Source: Caballeronia hypogeia (GTDB lineage Bacteria > Pseudomonadota > Gammaproteobacteria > Burkholderiales > Burkholderiaceae). Taken from it: a stretch of DNA of 64,000 nucleotides. The notes under the pieces are model-generated. The model had not been told where the DNA came from. It did no database searches and saw only the letters and a program-made list of their open reading frames with translations. Numbering within the stretch: the stretch's first letter is position 1; each line of letters opens with the position of its first letter. Positions 35,907 to 44,789 of this stretch are shown piece after piece. The DNA lies in contig NZ_FCOA02000020.1 in assembly GCF_001544875.2 (NCBI RefSeq), forward strand, positions 62,001-126,000, written 5' to 3'. The position numbers and the translations under genes were made by a program.

Positions 35907-37013
35907 ATGAAGACGAAAGCAGCAGTTGCATGGAAGGCGGGTGAGCCCTTGACGGTAGAAGAAGTGGATCTGGCCGGTCCGCGTGCGGGCGAGGTCTTGA
36001 TTGAGGTCAAAGCGACCGGCATTTGTCATACGGACTACTACACGCTCTCTGGCGCAGACCCCGAAGGCATCTTCCCCGCGATTCTCGGTCACGAAGGCGC
36101 AGGCGTGGTTGTTGATGTTGGTCCGGGAGTGGGCACCCTGAAGAAGGGTGACCATGTTATTCCGCTCTATACGCCGGAATGTCGTCAATGTAAGTTTTGT
36201 CTCTCGCGCAAGACGAACCTGTGTCAGTCGATTCGCGCCACCCAGGGCAAGGGCTTGATGCCTGACGCAACCTCTCGTTTTTCGCTTGACGGCAAGCCCT
36301 TGTTCCACTACATGGGCACGTCTACATTCTCGAACTACATTGTGGTGCCCGAGATTGCCGTCGCAAAAGTACGTGAGGATGCCCCTTTCGACAAGATTTG
36401 CTATATCGGCTGCGGCGTGACCACCGGCGTGGGTGCAGTGGTTTTCTCTGCGAAGGTCGAGGCAGGTGCCAACGTTGTCGTGTTCGGGCTCGGCGGAATC
36501 GGTCTGAACGTGATTCAAGGCGCGAAGATGGTCGGTGCGGACAAAATCATCGGTGTCGACATTAATCCGGGACGAGTCGGACTGGCGAAGAAGTTCGGAA
36601 TGACTCACTTCGTGAATCCCAAAGAAGTGGACAACCTTGTCGACCACATCGTGCAATTGACCGACGGTGGCGCAGATTACTCCTTTGAGTGCGTAGGCAA
36701 TACGACGCTGATGCGCCAGGCACTGGAGTGCACGCATAAGGGATGGGGTCAGTCGTTCATCATCGGTGTCGCTGCCGCGGGCCAGGAAGTCAGCACGCGC
36801 CCGTTTCAACTCGTCACGGGTCGCGAGTGGAAGGGTTCCGCCTTCGGCGGAGCGCGCGGTCGTACCGACGTTCCGACGATTGTCGACTGGTACATGGAAG
36901 GCAAGCTCAACATTGACGACCTGATCACTCACCATCTGAAACTCGAGCAAGTGAACGAGGGCTTCGACCTGATGAAGAAGGGCGAATCCATCCGGTCTGT
37001 CATCATCTATTAA
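35907..37013 (+). CDS. frmA: S-(hydroxymethyl)glutathione dehydrogenase (class III ADH)
   Basis: Protein of 368 aa. Zinc ligands: ATGICHTD (catalytic Cys), GHEGAG, and the structural Cys set CRQCKFCLSRKTNLC. The nucleotide fold has FGLGGIGLNV. The enzyme oxidises the adduct of formaldehyde and glutathione to S-formylglutathione. It follows the demethylase genes by 60 bases, which fits the one formaldehyde made per demethylation. Confidence 0.95.
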   Translation: MKTKAAVAWKAGEPLTVEEVDLAGPRAGEVLIEVKATGICHTDYYTLSGADPEGIFPAILGHEGAGVVVDVGPGVGTLKKGDHVIPLYTPECRQCKFCLSRKTNLCQSIRATQGKGLMPDATSRFSLDGKPLFHYMGTSTFSNYIVVPEIAVAKVREDAPFDKICYIGCGVTTGVGAVVFSAKVEAGANVVVFGLGGIGLNVIQGAKMVGADKIIGVDINPGRVGLAKKFGMTHFVNPKEVDNLVDHIVQLTDGGADYSFECVGNTTLMRQALECTHKGWGQSFIIGVAAAGQEVSTRPFQLVTGREWKGSAFGGARGRTDVPTIVDWYMEGKLNIDDLITHHLKLEQVNEGFDLMKKGESIRSVIIY

Positions 37014-37019
37014 GGAGCT

Positions 37020-37889
37020 TTGATGGTGCTCGCTAAGGTCGAGGAACATGCAAGTTTCGGCGGTACGCAGGCGGTTTATCGGCACTCTTCAACCGCGGTC
37101 GGCGTGCCAATGAAGTTTTCGATTTACCTTCCGCCGCAGGCAGCTACGAGGAAAGTGCCGGCGCTTTTCTACCTCGCCGGGTTGACCTGTACTGAAGAGA
37201 CGTTTCCCATTAAAGCCGGTGCTCAGCGCTATGCGGCCGAGCATGGCATTGCGCTAATTTCGCCGGATACCAGCCCCCGAGATACCGGCATTCCTTGGGA
37301 GACGAACTCATGGGAATTTGGTGCCGGCGCGGGCTTTTATGTCGATGCGACCGTGGCACCTTGGAACAAGCATTTCAAGATGTACTCGTACGTGAAGGAC
37401 GAGCTTCGAGAACTTGCGTTGGAGCATTTCCCTATCGATGCAAGCCGCATTGGTGTCTTCGGCCATTCGATGGGCGGTCACGGCGCCTTAGTCCTGGCGC
37501 TGCGCAACCCGCATATCTATAAGTCGGTTTCTGCATTCGCCCCAATTGCAGCGCCGATGCAATGCGATTGGGGGTTAGGCGCGTTCAGCGGCTACCTCGG
37601 AGATGACCGCAACGAGTGGAGGCGCTACGACGCCAGCGAACTGATGTGGACCATGAGTAGTCGGTTTCCCGACGGCATTCTCATCGACCAAGGGCTGGAC
37701 GACAAGTTTCTCACGGAGAAGCAGTTGAATCCGGAGGTGTTTGAAAAAGCATGCGAGACGATGGGACAGCCTCTTACGCTGAGACGGCACGAAGGGTATG
37801 ACCACGGTTATTTCTTTATTTCGACGTTTATTGCCGACCACATCGCTCACCACGCAAGAGTATTGAACGGAGCGGCCGGCTTGAACTGA
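37020..37889 (+). CDS. frmB: S-formylglutathione hydrolase
   Basis: Protein of 289 aa, esterase-D family: YLAGLTCTEETFPIKAGAQ, catalytic Ser in FGHSMGGHGAL, Asp in DQGLDDKFL and His in YDHGYFF. It releases formate and glutathione, completing formaldehyde removal. The gene starts 6 bases after frmA. Two terminators follow. Confidence 0.95.
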   Translation: MMVLAKVEEHASFGGTQAVYRHSSTAVGVPMKFSIYLPPQAATRKVPALFYLAGLTCTEETFPIKAGAQRYAAEHGIALISPDTSPRDTGIPWETNSWEFGAGAGFYVDATVAPWNKHFKMYSYVKDELRELALEHFPIDASRIGVFGHSMGGHGALVLALRNPHIYKSVSAFAPIAAPMQCDWGLGAFSGYLGDDRNEWRRYDASELMWTMSSRFPDGILIDQGLDDKFLTEKQLNPEVFEKACETMGQPLTLRRHEGYDHGYFFISTFIADHIAHHARVLNGAAGLN

Positions 37890-37940
37890 TTTCGTTCTGG
37901 GGTCTCGGACACGCTGGCCTCCTCCGGCGCGTCCTTTTAC

Positions 37941-37965
37941 GCCCCGGCATGTCTGGGGCTTTTTT
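37941..37965 (+). terminator. Rho-independent terminator 1 after frmB
   Basis: GCCCC/GGGGC stem with a 9-base loop, then TTTTTT. Confidence 0.75.
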
Positions 37966-38077
37966 CATTCTGTAACGTGCTTATGTACTTTCAGGGGCTG
38001 ACCGTCGAGAGACGAAAGGCCCATGCCAGCTTCGGAGCCCACGAATCTCTCCTGTCAAGAACGGGCTCCGACCTCGT

Positions 38078-38105
38078 CCCCCGGTCACCGACCGGGGGCC
38101 TTTTT
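38078..38105 (+). terminator. Rho-independent terminator 2 after frmB
   Basis: CCCCCGGTC/GACCGGGGG stem, ACC loop and TTTTT. It is strong and marks the island's end. Confidence 0.85.
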
Positions 38106-38245
38106 CGCCTATCAGCGAACACGGAAAGCACTGTGAATATAGGAGATCTGTACGGTGAGAATCAGGCGGGCACGCCGGAGGGGAAGGCCGTTACGCAGAC
38201 CAGAGAATCGCTTCCTCAAAGCACCATAACCTTACCCGCAACGCG

Positions 38246-38566
38246 ATGCCATCTCTCATTGCACCTCCTGCGAAGGGTCGCGGCTCGGCATCTTCCGTAA
38301 GGACGCCCCTAGAAGTCATCATCGTGGCGGGAATTTTGTCAGCGCGTGGGTACGAACTAGTGTGTGCTAAAAGCCTGCGTGACGCTGAACTGGCAATCAC
38401 GCGCATCGTGGTGAAAGGAGCGAATCTTGGGCATTGGATGCTTACAGAAGACGAACTGCGTGCCATCAAGGAAGTCGTTGGTACTTTCGAAGAGCAGATA
38501 AGGAGGGCGCCAATCGCCGATATAGAAGCTGATTTTAAGAATGCGAAAGATATAGCAGGGTTTTGA
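38246..38566 (+). CDS. Hypothetical protein, 106 aa
   Basis: No family recognised. The frame has a plausible protein pattern (ILSARGYELVCAKSLRDAELAITRIVVKG; then LTEDELRAIKEVVGTFEEQI), soluble and helical. No convincing ribosome site precedes the first ATG, so the true start may lie further in. It begins the scar zone after the island. Confidence 0.45.
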   Translation: MPSLIAPPAKGRGSASSVRTPLEVIIVAGILSARGYELVCAKSLRDAELAITRIVVKGANLGHWMLTEDELRAIKEVVGTFEEQIRRAPIADIEADFKNAKDIAGF

Positions 38567-38752
38567 GAAGGCATCGCGCGTCATGGGTTTGTCGTACTTG
38601 CACCCCCTTTTGCGATCCGCTAAGTTCTTCGCATCATGTTCGCATCCTCTTCATTTATGGCGGAGACACTCGGCAGCGACGACATTTGGGCCTCTGGCCC
38701 GAAGCGCAAGGAAGGAAAGGTCGCGTCAAATGCGAAATCGGAGGTGAGCAAA

Positions 38753-38950
38753 ATGTTAGTCAAACCTGTAGGCACGAAGCCAGGCGTTGGTCGCAAACAA
38801 GCAAATCGACAGTCAAAAAGACGGTCTTCATCGGATGCTATCACTGAAAGCGAGTATGCACGATTGCTCAAAGCGCCTATGACCTCGCTCGTGGGTATCC
38901 ATCACGGACGTCCAGACGTCATGTTTGCGGCTATTCTAGGCTACAACTGA
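38753..38950 (+). CDS. Small basic hypothetical protein, 65 aa
   Basis: Start chosen at the ATG preceded by GGAGGTGAGCAAA; a longer in-frame start exists at 38636. The N-terminal half is rich in Lys/Arg/Ser and low in structure; the C-terminal half reads ITESEYARLLKAPMTSLVGIHH. No known family. Confidence 0.5.
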   Translation: MLVKPVGTKPGVGRKQANRQSKRRSSSDAITESEYARLLKAPMTSLVGIHHGRPDVMFAAILGYN

Positions 38951-39094
38951 AAAGACAGAGGATTCTCGGAGACCCCGCAGAACGCAGGAAGCAAGCAGCA
39001 GGCCGTATGGTAAGGGCAGCACGTTACTTATTGCTGTCTCGGGACGCGCCGCTTCCGCTATTCCGTTTCAGAAACCCGACATCCGGAGCCAACA

Positions 39095-39394
39095 ATGGCG
39101 AATCGAATCAGAATTTATACAGGACTACGCGACGCTGCCTATGCCCTCGATGAGCAGGCGTCCGGACGTACTCCAGACTTCTCACGGCTGCTATCGGGCG
39201 CGATTACCCTCGACACGATGTTCCGACAGCGCGCGCTTGACGCCGACTTGCAGGATGCAGCACTCAATTTGGAGCGTGCCGTGAGGGAGGGTCAGCTGTA
39301 CCTTGACGCAAAGGGACGAACGCGTGCAGCTAATCTGGCAGAAAAGGTTCGGATTCTCGCGGTCTCTTCCATTGAAGCGCTACAGGTCCACTGA
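39095..39394 (+). CDS. Hypothetical protein, 99 aa
   Basis: A helical soluble protein (MANRIRIYTGLRDAAYALDEQASGRTPDFSRLLSGAITLD...). GGAG lies 7 bases before ATG. No known domain; it stands alone with nothing to link it to a process. Confidence 0.5.
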   Translation: MANRIRIYTGLRDAAYALDEQASGRTPDFSRLLSGAITLDTMFRQRALDADLQDAALNLERAVREGQLYLDAKGRTRAANLAEKVRILAVSSIEALQVH

Positions 39395-39639
39395 CGGAAT
39401 CTCGAGGGACTTGCGATGATGCGTTGACAGCACGCAGACATCCTCAAGCTTGGGTCGGTTCCGGCTTGACATCGCAGCTACTACACGGAGGTATTAGTCG
39501 AATCAAGACGTATTTCGAGCGCCGTTGACCGGGATACCATGTGGATGCGGATTCGCATCGTTGGTGTCTTCAGGCAGCAGGTTGCCGTCGGCAAGGTTCT
39601 CGTCGGCCCTCGCCGTTTCGGGCTAGCGTTCGGGATACA

Positions 39640-39868
39640 GATGTCGCTCCGCGATGCTCCCATCGAAGGTCCGCGACCAACTTGGCGATCACGCCCGTTG
39701 CGAGGCTGTTGCCGATCGTGTTGCATGTTGCAATGGCCATCGACATGAAGCGGTACACGCCGAAGATCAGTGCAAGACCTTCGACGGGAAGCATGCCAGT
39801 CGAAGTGACCGCGGCTGCAAATACGACGAAGGAACCGCCCGACACCGTAGCCGCGCCCTTCGACTGTG
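39640..39868 (-). pseudogene. Internal fragment of a dicarboxylate symporter (DctA/GltP type)
   Basis: The reading SKGAATVSGGSFVVFAA and PVEGLALIFGVYRFMSMAIATCNTIGNS matches helices 7-8 of the DAACS family, including the conserved serine-rich/NTxGN-like regions. Neither end of the gene is present; the 5' break is at a GCGCGACAATC repeat. The intact relative at 53.8 kb is a different branch. Confidence 0.7.
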
Positions 39869-40147
39869 GCGCGACAATCCGGATGAGAGACGCGCGACAA
39901 TCAAGTTGAGAATGTCGCGGCAGAAATGATGATGCCGATGTTGATTGACGCTGGCAAGCGTTTATTGATTGACGCGCGGCGTTGATTGACGCGGGCGAGT
40001 GGGTGTCGCGCGACAATCAAGCTGAAGCCCCCAGTCGTTTTGGATTGCTGTGTAATGGTGACGCCGCAGGTATTCTGGCTGCGCGACAATCAGGATGAGA
40101 ATGTGTTGGCGTGGAAGATGATGCCGGAGTTGATTGACGCCGGCTAG
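39869..40147. repeat. Cluster of TTGATTG(A/T)CGCG terminal-type repeats
   Basis: GCGCGACAATC occurs at 39869, 39891, 40010 and 40081, and TTGATTGACGC at 39941, 39965, 39982 and 40130; they are mutual reverse complements bar one base. Two ~66-bp direct copies (39891-39957 and 40081-40147) each have these words as inverted ends. Repeated termini like these fit IS21-type scars. Confidence 0.5.
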
Positions 40148-40162
40148 CTTTGCCTGCGAGCC

Positions 40163-41460
40163 GCGCGTCAAATGGAATGAACGCCCCCACCTACGAAGTG
40201 GGTGGCGCCGAAGAGGCGGACCCTCACGGGCCGACGGCATCAAAGTGCCCAAATGGAAGATCATTGAGGTCTTCACAGGCTAACCGGAGGGTCCAAAATG
40301 AAGTATACGACGGTCGGGGTAGACATCGCGAAGAACGTCTTCCAGCTTCACTGGATGGATGCCGGCACGGGCGAGATTGTGAACAAGCAACTGAAGCGTG
40401 CCGCGTTCCTCGAGCATTTTGCGAATCGCGAACCTTGCCTCATCGGGATGGAAGCCTGCGGTGGTGCGCAGCATTGGGCACGGCGATTGATTGAGATGGG
40501 CCATCAGGTCAAGCTAATGCCGGCGAAGTTCGTCAAGGCCTTCAATATCGGCAACAAGAACGATCCTGCCGATGCTCGCGCGATCTGGATGGCCACGCAG
40601 ATGCCGAGCAAGCCCGTCGCTGTAAAGACCGAAGCCCAGCAGGCTGTATTGGCGCTGCATCGGTTGCGGCAACAGAAGATCAAGTTCCGCACGATGCAGA
40701 TGAACTGTCTACGGGGCTTGCTGACAGAATACGGCGAGGTGATGGCCAAGAGTCGCGCCGCGCTGGATAGAGCGATTCCCGGGGTACTGGCGAAGCTGGC
40801 CGAGCGTCTACCGGCGATGCTGATCGACTCATTACGCGAACTCTGGAATGACCTTGATCGACTGGACAAACAGATCGCTGACATTGAGCGACGTTTGCAA
40901 ACGTGGATGAAAGAGGACAAGGCATGCAAGGCAATCGCTGCGATTCCCGGCGTTGGTCTGCTGACGGCAACCGCCACGGTTGCCACGATGGGTGACGCGA
41001 AGGCGTTCAGGTCCGGACGGGAGTTTGCTGCGTGGCTCGGTCTCGTACCAAAGCAGATCGGCACTGGCGGGAAGATCCAGCTCCTGGGTATCAGTCGACG
41101 CGGCGACACGTACGTCCGTACCCTCCTGATTCACGGCGCGCGCAGTGTGCTCTTCCATGCGAAACATGCTGGGGGCTGGGTCGAGCAGATCAGAACGCGA
41201 CGACCATCGAACGTAGTAGCCGTTGCATTGGCCAACAAAATGGCGCGGATGATCTGGGCTGTTCTCGCCCACGATACACCGTACAGTTCCGATCACGTCA
41301 GCTTACGTGGAGTTTGAAACTGAAAGCTCAGAGATGTTAAGAAGTCCAGGCACGACGCCGAAAGGTTGCGCTGGCAATTGAGTGTGATGACGAGACAGGT
41401 CGGACCGTGATTCGCGAACCCTGAATCCTGATTTGAGCTTTTAGCTCGCGCGTCAAATGA
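40163..41460 (+). mobile_element. IS110-family insertion sequence, copy 2
   Basis: The transposase is flanked by a 13-bp direct repeat CGCGCGTCAAATG (about 40163-40175 and 41447-41459). IS110 elements lack classic long inverted repeats. Exact ends are uncertain; 41318-41460 and 40176-40297 are non-coding element DNA. Confidence 0.6.
40298..41317 (+). CDS. IS110 family transposase (copy 2)
   Basis: Protein of 339 aa. DEDD domain: TVGVDIAKNVFQLHW, IGMEACGGAQHWARRL and NDPADARAIW; C-terminal part: IPGVGLLTATATVATMGD, GGKIQLLGISRRGDTYVR. The protein is complete and different from copy 1 at 10 kb. AACCGGAGGGTCCAAA before ATG gives a good ribosome site. Confidence 0.95.
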   Translation: MKYTTVGVDIAKNVFQLHWMDAGTGEIVNKQLKRAAFLEHFANREPCLIGMEACGGAQHWARRLIEMGHQVKLMPAKFVKAFNIGNKNDPADARAIWMATQMPSKPVAVKTEAQQAVLALHRLRQQKIKFRTMQMNCLRGLLTEYGEVMAKSRAALDRAIPGVLAKLAERLPAMLIDSLRELWNDLDRLDKQIADIERRLQTWMKEDKACKAIAAIPGVGLLTATATVATMGDAKAFRSGREFAAWLGLVPKQIGTGGKIQLLGISRRGDTYVRTLLIHGARSVLFHAKHAGGWVEQIRTRRPSNVVAVALANKMARMIWAVLAHDTPYSSDHVSLRGV

Positions 41461-41777
41461 GGGGCGAGTCAGCGGATTTCATCGGGGCCAGCAGCGAATG
41501 AGGCTGCAAAAAGGCCGAATATAAAGCTGCAACCTATCCTGTCAATCTGAGCACAAAAAAAACCTGGCGCATCGGGGGCGTTCATATAATCAGGATGAGA
41601 GTAATGGCGTTGCGGCAGCGGTGAAGGGCATAGCCCGGAACCGCTGTCGCGACGCCGCGCCAAAGGAGTCCGCCCCGCTGCTGGGGTGCCTTATTGGTGG
41701 TCGCGGTAAATCGGGTATGAACAGCTCTTTCGTGTAGCGAACGGAGGCTGCGTAAGCGGCTCGGCGCGGCCGGTCAA
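41461..41777. other. Non-coding scar before the IS3 copy
   Basis: No gene. A word ATAATCAGGATGAGAGTAATGG (41586 on) resembles the GACAATCAGGATGAGAATG repeat at 40085, so this may be another scar edge. Confidence 0.35.
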
Positions 41778-42068
41778 GTGCGCGAACGTGCGGTACGGAT
41801 GGTTCTGGAGCATCGGGGCGAGCCCGGTTCGCAATGGAAGGTGATCGCGTCAATTGCGGCGAAGTTCGGCTGCTCCGGTGAGACGCTACGCAGCTGGGTG
41901 CGGCAGGCAGAGCGGGATCGCGGGCTGCGACCGGGATCGACAACGCAGGAACAGGAGCGGATCAGGGAGCTTGAGCGAGAGAACCGGGAGCTGCGGCAGG
42001 TCAACGAAATCCTGCGTAAGGCGTCCGCATATTTCGCGCAGGCGGAGCTCGACCGCCGACCGAAGTGA
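41778..42068 (+). pseudogene. IS3 orfA (HTH part), start missing
   Basis: About 96 codons: VRERAVRMVLEHRGEPGSQWKVIASIAAKFGCSGETLRSWVRQAERD is the HTH_29-like/transposase_8 domain, then a leucine zipper (RELERENRELRQVNEIL). The first visible start is a GTG within the domain; family members begin about six codons earlier with ATG. So the 5' end is lost or uses a rare start (CTG at 41748). Confidence 0.8.
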
Positions 42069-42972
42069 TGGTGACATTCATCAATGATCACCGGGCGGTC
42101 TACGGGGTCGAGCCGATCTGCAGGGTGTTGCCGATCGCTCCGTCGACCTACTACACGCATGCAGCAAGACTGGCCGATCCGGAATTGATGTCAGCACGGG
42201 CGAAGCGGGACGCATCGCTGAGCGACGAGATCCGTCGTGTCTTTAAAGAGAACTTCGAGGTGTATGGGGCGGCCAAGGTCTGGGGGCAGTTGCTGCGTGA
42301 AGGCATCCAGGTAGCACGCTGTACGGTCGAGCGACTGATGAAAAACTCGGCCTGCAGGGCGTGCGGCGCGGCAAGAAGATCCGGACCACGGTTAGTGATC
42401 CCGCTACACCGTGCCCGCGGGATCGCGTGAACCGACAGTTCCAGGCCGATCGACCCAACGCACTGTGGGTGTCGGATTTCACCTATGTTTCGAGCTGGCA
42501 GGGATTCGTCTATGTCGCGTTCATCATCGACGTGTTTGCTCGCTACATCGTTGGCTGGCGCGTGTCGGCATCGGCCCGCACGGACTTCGTACTGGACGCG
42601 CTGGAGCAAGCACTTTACGCGCGCCAACCTGAGGAGCAGGACCGGTTGATCCATCATTCCGACCGCGGCGTGCAGTATGTCTCGATCCGCTACACGGAGC
42701 GCCTGAAGGACGCTGGTATCGAGCCGTCTGTGGGCAGTGTTGGCGACTCGTACGACAATGCGCTGGCCGAGACGATCAACGGCTTGTACAAGGCGGAAGT
42801 CATTCATAAACGCGGTCCGTGGCGCAATCTGCAGGCCGTCGAACTGGCGACGCTCGAATGGGTCGACTGGTTCAATCACCGCCGCCTGTTCGGACCGATT
42901 GGCAACATTCCACCCGCCGAAGCCGAAGCAGCTTACTATCGTCAACTCGCTGGGTCCGCCATCGGGGCGTGA
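42065..42972 (+). pseudogene. IS3 orfB (DDE transposase), broken in an A-run
   Basis: The first half (MMVTFINDHRAVYGVEPICRVL... VERLMKN) and the second half (GVRRGKKIRTTVSD... to QLAGSAIGA) are in different frames. They join at an A5 run near 42342-42346; one more A would give the expected RLMKKLGLQGVRRGKK. The second half has the rve core: WVSDFTYVSSWQG, HHSDRGVQY and GDSYDNALAETINGLYKAEV (DDE). Probably dead. Confidence 0.85.
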
Positions 42973-43008
42973 CTCAAGCAAAATGGTCTCCGGGAAACCC
43001 GGGCCGAT

Positions 43009-43968
43009 TCAAAGGGCGTGGAATACGGGATGCCGGATTTCGCCGTTGGGCGTCCACTCCAGGAACGACACTTCAGCCACGATGTCGGGCACGAGCCAGT
43101 AAAATTCGCGATCGCGCTCGGGTTGAGGTGCGTTGTAGAAGGCGGGCTGAGCCTGAAGTAAGGCTTGAGCGCGCTTGCCGAGCGCGGCAGCACGTGAGGG
43201 CGTCAGATGAGGCGCAACGTGGCCCGCGTACCTGAGCGTTCCATCTTGCTCGTAGACGCCCAGCAACAGCGAGCGCACGCCCGTCTTGGCGCCCTTCACA
43301 CGCGAGAAGCCGCCGATCACGAACTCTTGCCTGAGATTGCATTTGAGTTTTTGCCAGTCGTTTGAGCGACCCGACCGATACGGCGCGTCCGCGCGCTTGC
43401 CGATGATGCCTTCAAGTTTCATCTTGCAAGAGGAGGCTACGAGCGATACCGGATCCTCGGCGAAGTCGTCGGAATAGCGAAGCAGGGGGCTTTCGACGCT
43501 TTGCATTAGTTCGTGAAGCAGGGCGCGGCGCGTCCGGAGCGGCTGCTCGCGAAGGTCAGTGCCGTTGAACCACAACAGATCAAAGACGTACAGGACGATG
43601 TTTGCCGTGCTGCGCCGGTCGAAAGCGTTCTGCAGTGAGTTGAAATCGGGCTTGCCGCTGGCGTCCAGCACGACTGCCTCCCCGTCAATCCAGGCACTAT
43701 CGGCCGGCAGGTCCGCCAACGCGTCTCGTAGGCGCGGCATGCGCTCAGTCCAATCGTGTCCGTTTCGAGTGATCAGCTTGACGTCGCCCGACTCAATGCG
43801 CGCGAGCATTCGATAGCCGTCGAACTTGATTTCATAGGACCATGCCCCTTCCACGGGGTGACGTTCGACCAGCGTCGCCAATTGAGGCTCAATGAGAACC
43901 GGCATTTCGCCGGGCGCAGTCTCGGGCGCGCGTACGCGCGTCGCGCGCGAACAGTTCCAACGCCCCAT
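43009..43968 (-). CDS. LigD-type ATP-dependent DNA ligase domain, C-terminus clipped
   Basis: About 319 aa from MGRWNCS, whose ATG lies one base after the stop of the next gene, so the two are coupled. Motif I is YEIKFDGYR (Lys is adenylated), with WIDGEAVVLD, FDLLWFNG, KLEGIIGKR and the OB-fold W-KLKC region. LigD ligases seal ends in bacterial NHEJ, but full LigD has nuclease and polymerase domains that are absent here, and no ku gene is seen. The last residues (RHPVFHAL) end in the IS3 right end, so roughly ten C-terminal residues are lost. Confidence 0.8.
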   Translation of the reverse strand: MGRWNCSRATRVRAPETAPGEMPVLIEPQLATLVERHPVEGAWSYEIKFDGYRMLARIESGDVKLITRNGHDWTERMPRLRDALADLPADSAWIDGEAVVLDASGKPDFNSLQNAFDRRSTANIVLYVFDLLWFNGTDLREQPLRTRRALLHELMQSVESPLLRYSDDFAEDPVSLVASSCKMKLEGIIGKRADAPYRSGRSNDWQKLKCNLRQEFVIGGFSRVKGAKTGVRSLLLGVYEQDGTLRYAGHVAPHLTPSRAAALGKRAQALLQAQPAFYNAPQPERDREFYWLVPDIVAEVSFLEWTPNGEIRHPVFHAL

Positions 43969-43969
43969 G

Positions 43970-44269
43970 TCACTTGTCGCCGGCGTCCGGCGGCACGCCG
44001 TCGCCATCGTGCTGATGGTCACCGTCGCCATCGCTCCAGTCGAGCACCGGCGGACAAAGCGGTTGCTGCGTGTCGATGCCCGCCATCTGGAGCGCCGCGT
44101 CGATGCGTTCGAGCTCGGTCCTGAAACTGACGCGCCACCGCGTGGGTGGTTCGTCATCCCCCAAGAGCGTCATGCCGTCATGGATGACGAGTGCATAGCG
44201 CGCAACGAGAAGCGCATCGACGAGCTTCGCTTCTCGTTTGGCCTGTTCTAGAAATGCGGTCGCTTTCAT
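43970..44269 (-). CDS. Hypothetical protein coupled to the ligase gene
   Basis: About 99 aa from MKATAFLEQAKREAKLVD. The first two-thirds is helical (ALLVARYALVIHDG, RVSFRTELERIDAALQMAGID), the end is acidic (DGDGDHQHDGDG). Unknown family. Stop and ligase start are one base apart. Confidence 0.55.
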   Translation of the reverse strand: MKATAFLEQAKREAKLVDALLVARYALVIHDGMTLLGDDEPPTRWRVSFRTELERIDAALQMAGIDTQQPLCPPVLDWSDGDGDHQHDGDGVPPDAGDK

Positions 44270-44367
44270 GGTGGCACCTCCCGCCTGCAAATACGCAAGC
44301 GTTGCGCCCGTAGGGAACCCGGAAAAAAGCGAACCGTTGACTATCTGCTGCAGGTCGAAAAAAGGAC

Positions 44368-44460
44368 TTGCAGTCGAGCCGTAAGGGTTTATACTAAGTT
44401 CGTCTCCTCCATGTCCACCGATATGGATTCAACCCGCTCAATCGAGCGGGTTTTTTATTT
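44368..44460 (+). ncRNA. Candidate small RNA: promoter followed closely by terminator
   Basis: TTGCAG (44368), a 16-bp spacer and TATACT (44390-44395) form a good promoter. A terminator AACCCGCTC/GAGCGGGTT with T6 (44431-44456) follows only about 30 bases after the likely start, with no coding frame. The predicted RNA is about 57 nt. It may be a real sRNA or a leftover promoter-terminator pair. Confidence 0.4.
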
Positions 44461-44591
44461 TCCACGCAAGTTGCGACGTCGAAACGTGCTGCCCTAGGGT
44501 CGTAGCGAGAGGCGCCAACACTCCCGCGTCGAACGGCGAACTGTAGGCGCGTAAAGGGGCTGAGGGCGCAGCCCTATAACCGCCGCGCGAG

Positions 44592-44789
44592 TCAGTGCAA
44601 GCGAGCTACGGCTTGCAGTACGGCACGGCCATCAACGGTCAAACGAGGACGCGGAAGACCTGAGGCAAGTTGTTCGAGTTCGACCAACTGACGTTCCATC
44701 AGAATGTCGAGTTCTTCGCGATCAAGGTCAATCTGATCCGGTGCGGTGCTGACAAGCATTAGCGTGGCAAACTCATGGGGACTTAGCAT
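44592..44789 (-). CDS. Small hypothetical protein, 65 aa
   Basis: From MLSPHEFATLMLV with GGGAGAGAGAC before ATG. Acidic helical protein (DQIDLDREELDILMERQLVELEQLASG...). Such short LSPHEFATLMLV-type proteins recur in Burkholderia, with unknown role. A longer in-frame start at 44909 is less likely. Confidence 0.6.
   Translation of the reverse strand: MLSPHEFATLMLVSTAPDQIDLDREELDILMERQLVELEQLASGLPRPRLTVDGRAVLQAVARLH

Larger units (their letters stand above)
41778..43012 (+). mobile_element. IS3-family element, 5' truncated and frameshifted
   Basis: Two overlapping ORFs (ATGA) in the IS3 arrangement. The right end TCCGGGAAACCCGGG (42995-43010 region) is of IS3 type, but no matching left end is found, and orfA lacks a normal start. 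The right end cuts the ligase gene. Confidence 0.65.

Noticed and set aside
35892..37085. 397-codon minus-strand frame opposite frmA
   Set aside because: frmA is complete and conserved on the plus strand; the shadow has no domain.
13947..38105. Xanthine dehydrogenase or uricase expected with a caffeine route
   Set aside because: No molybdopterin enzyme or uricase is in the window; the route here ends at xanthine, and later steps must be elsewhere.
39869..40147. Repeat cluster considered as a CRISPR array
   Set aside because: Units are unevenly spaced, occur in both orientations and have no constant spacer size; no cas genes are near.
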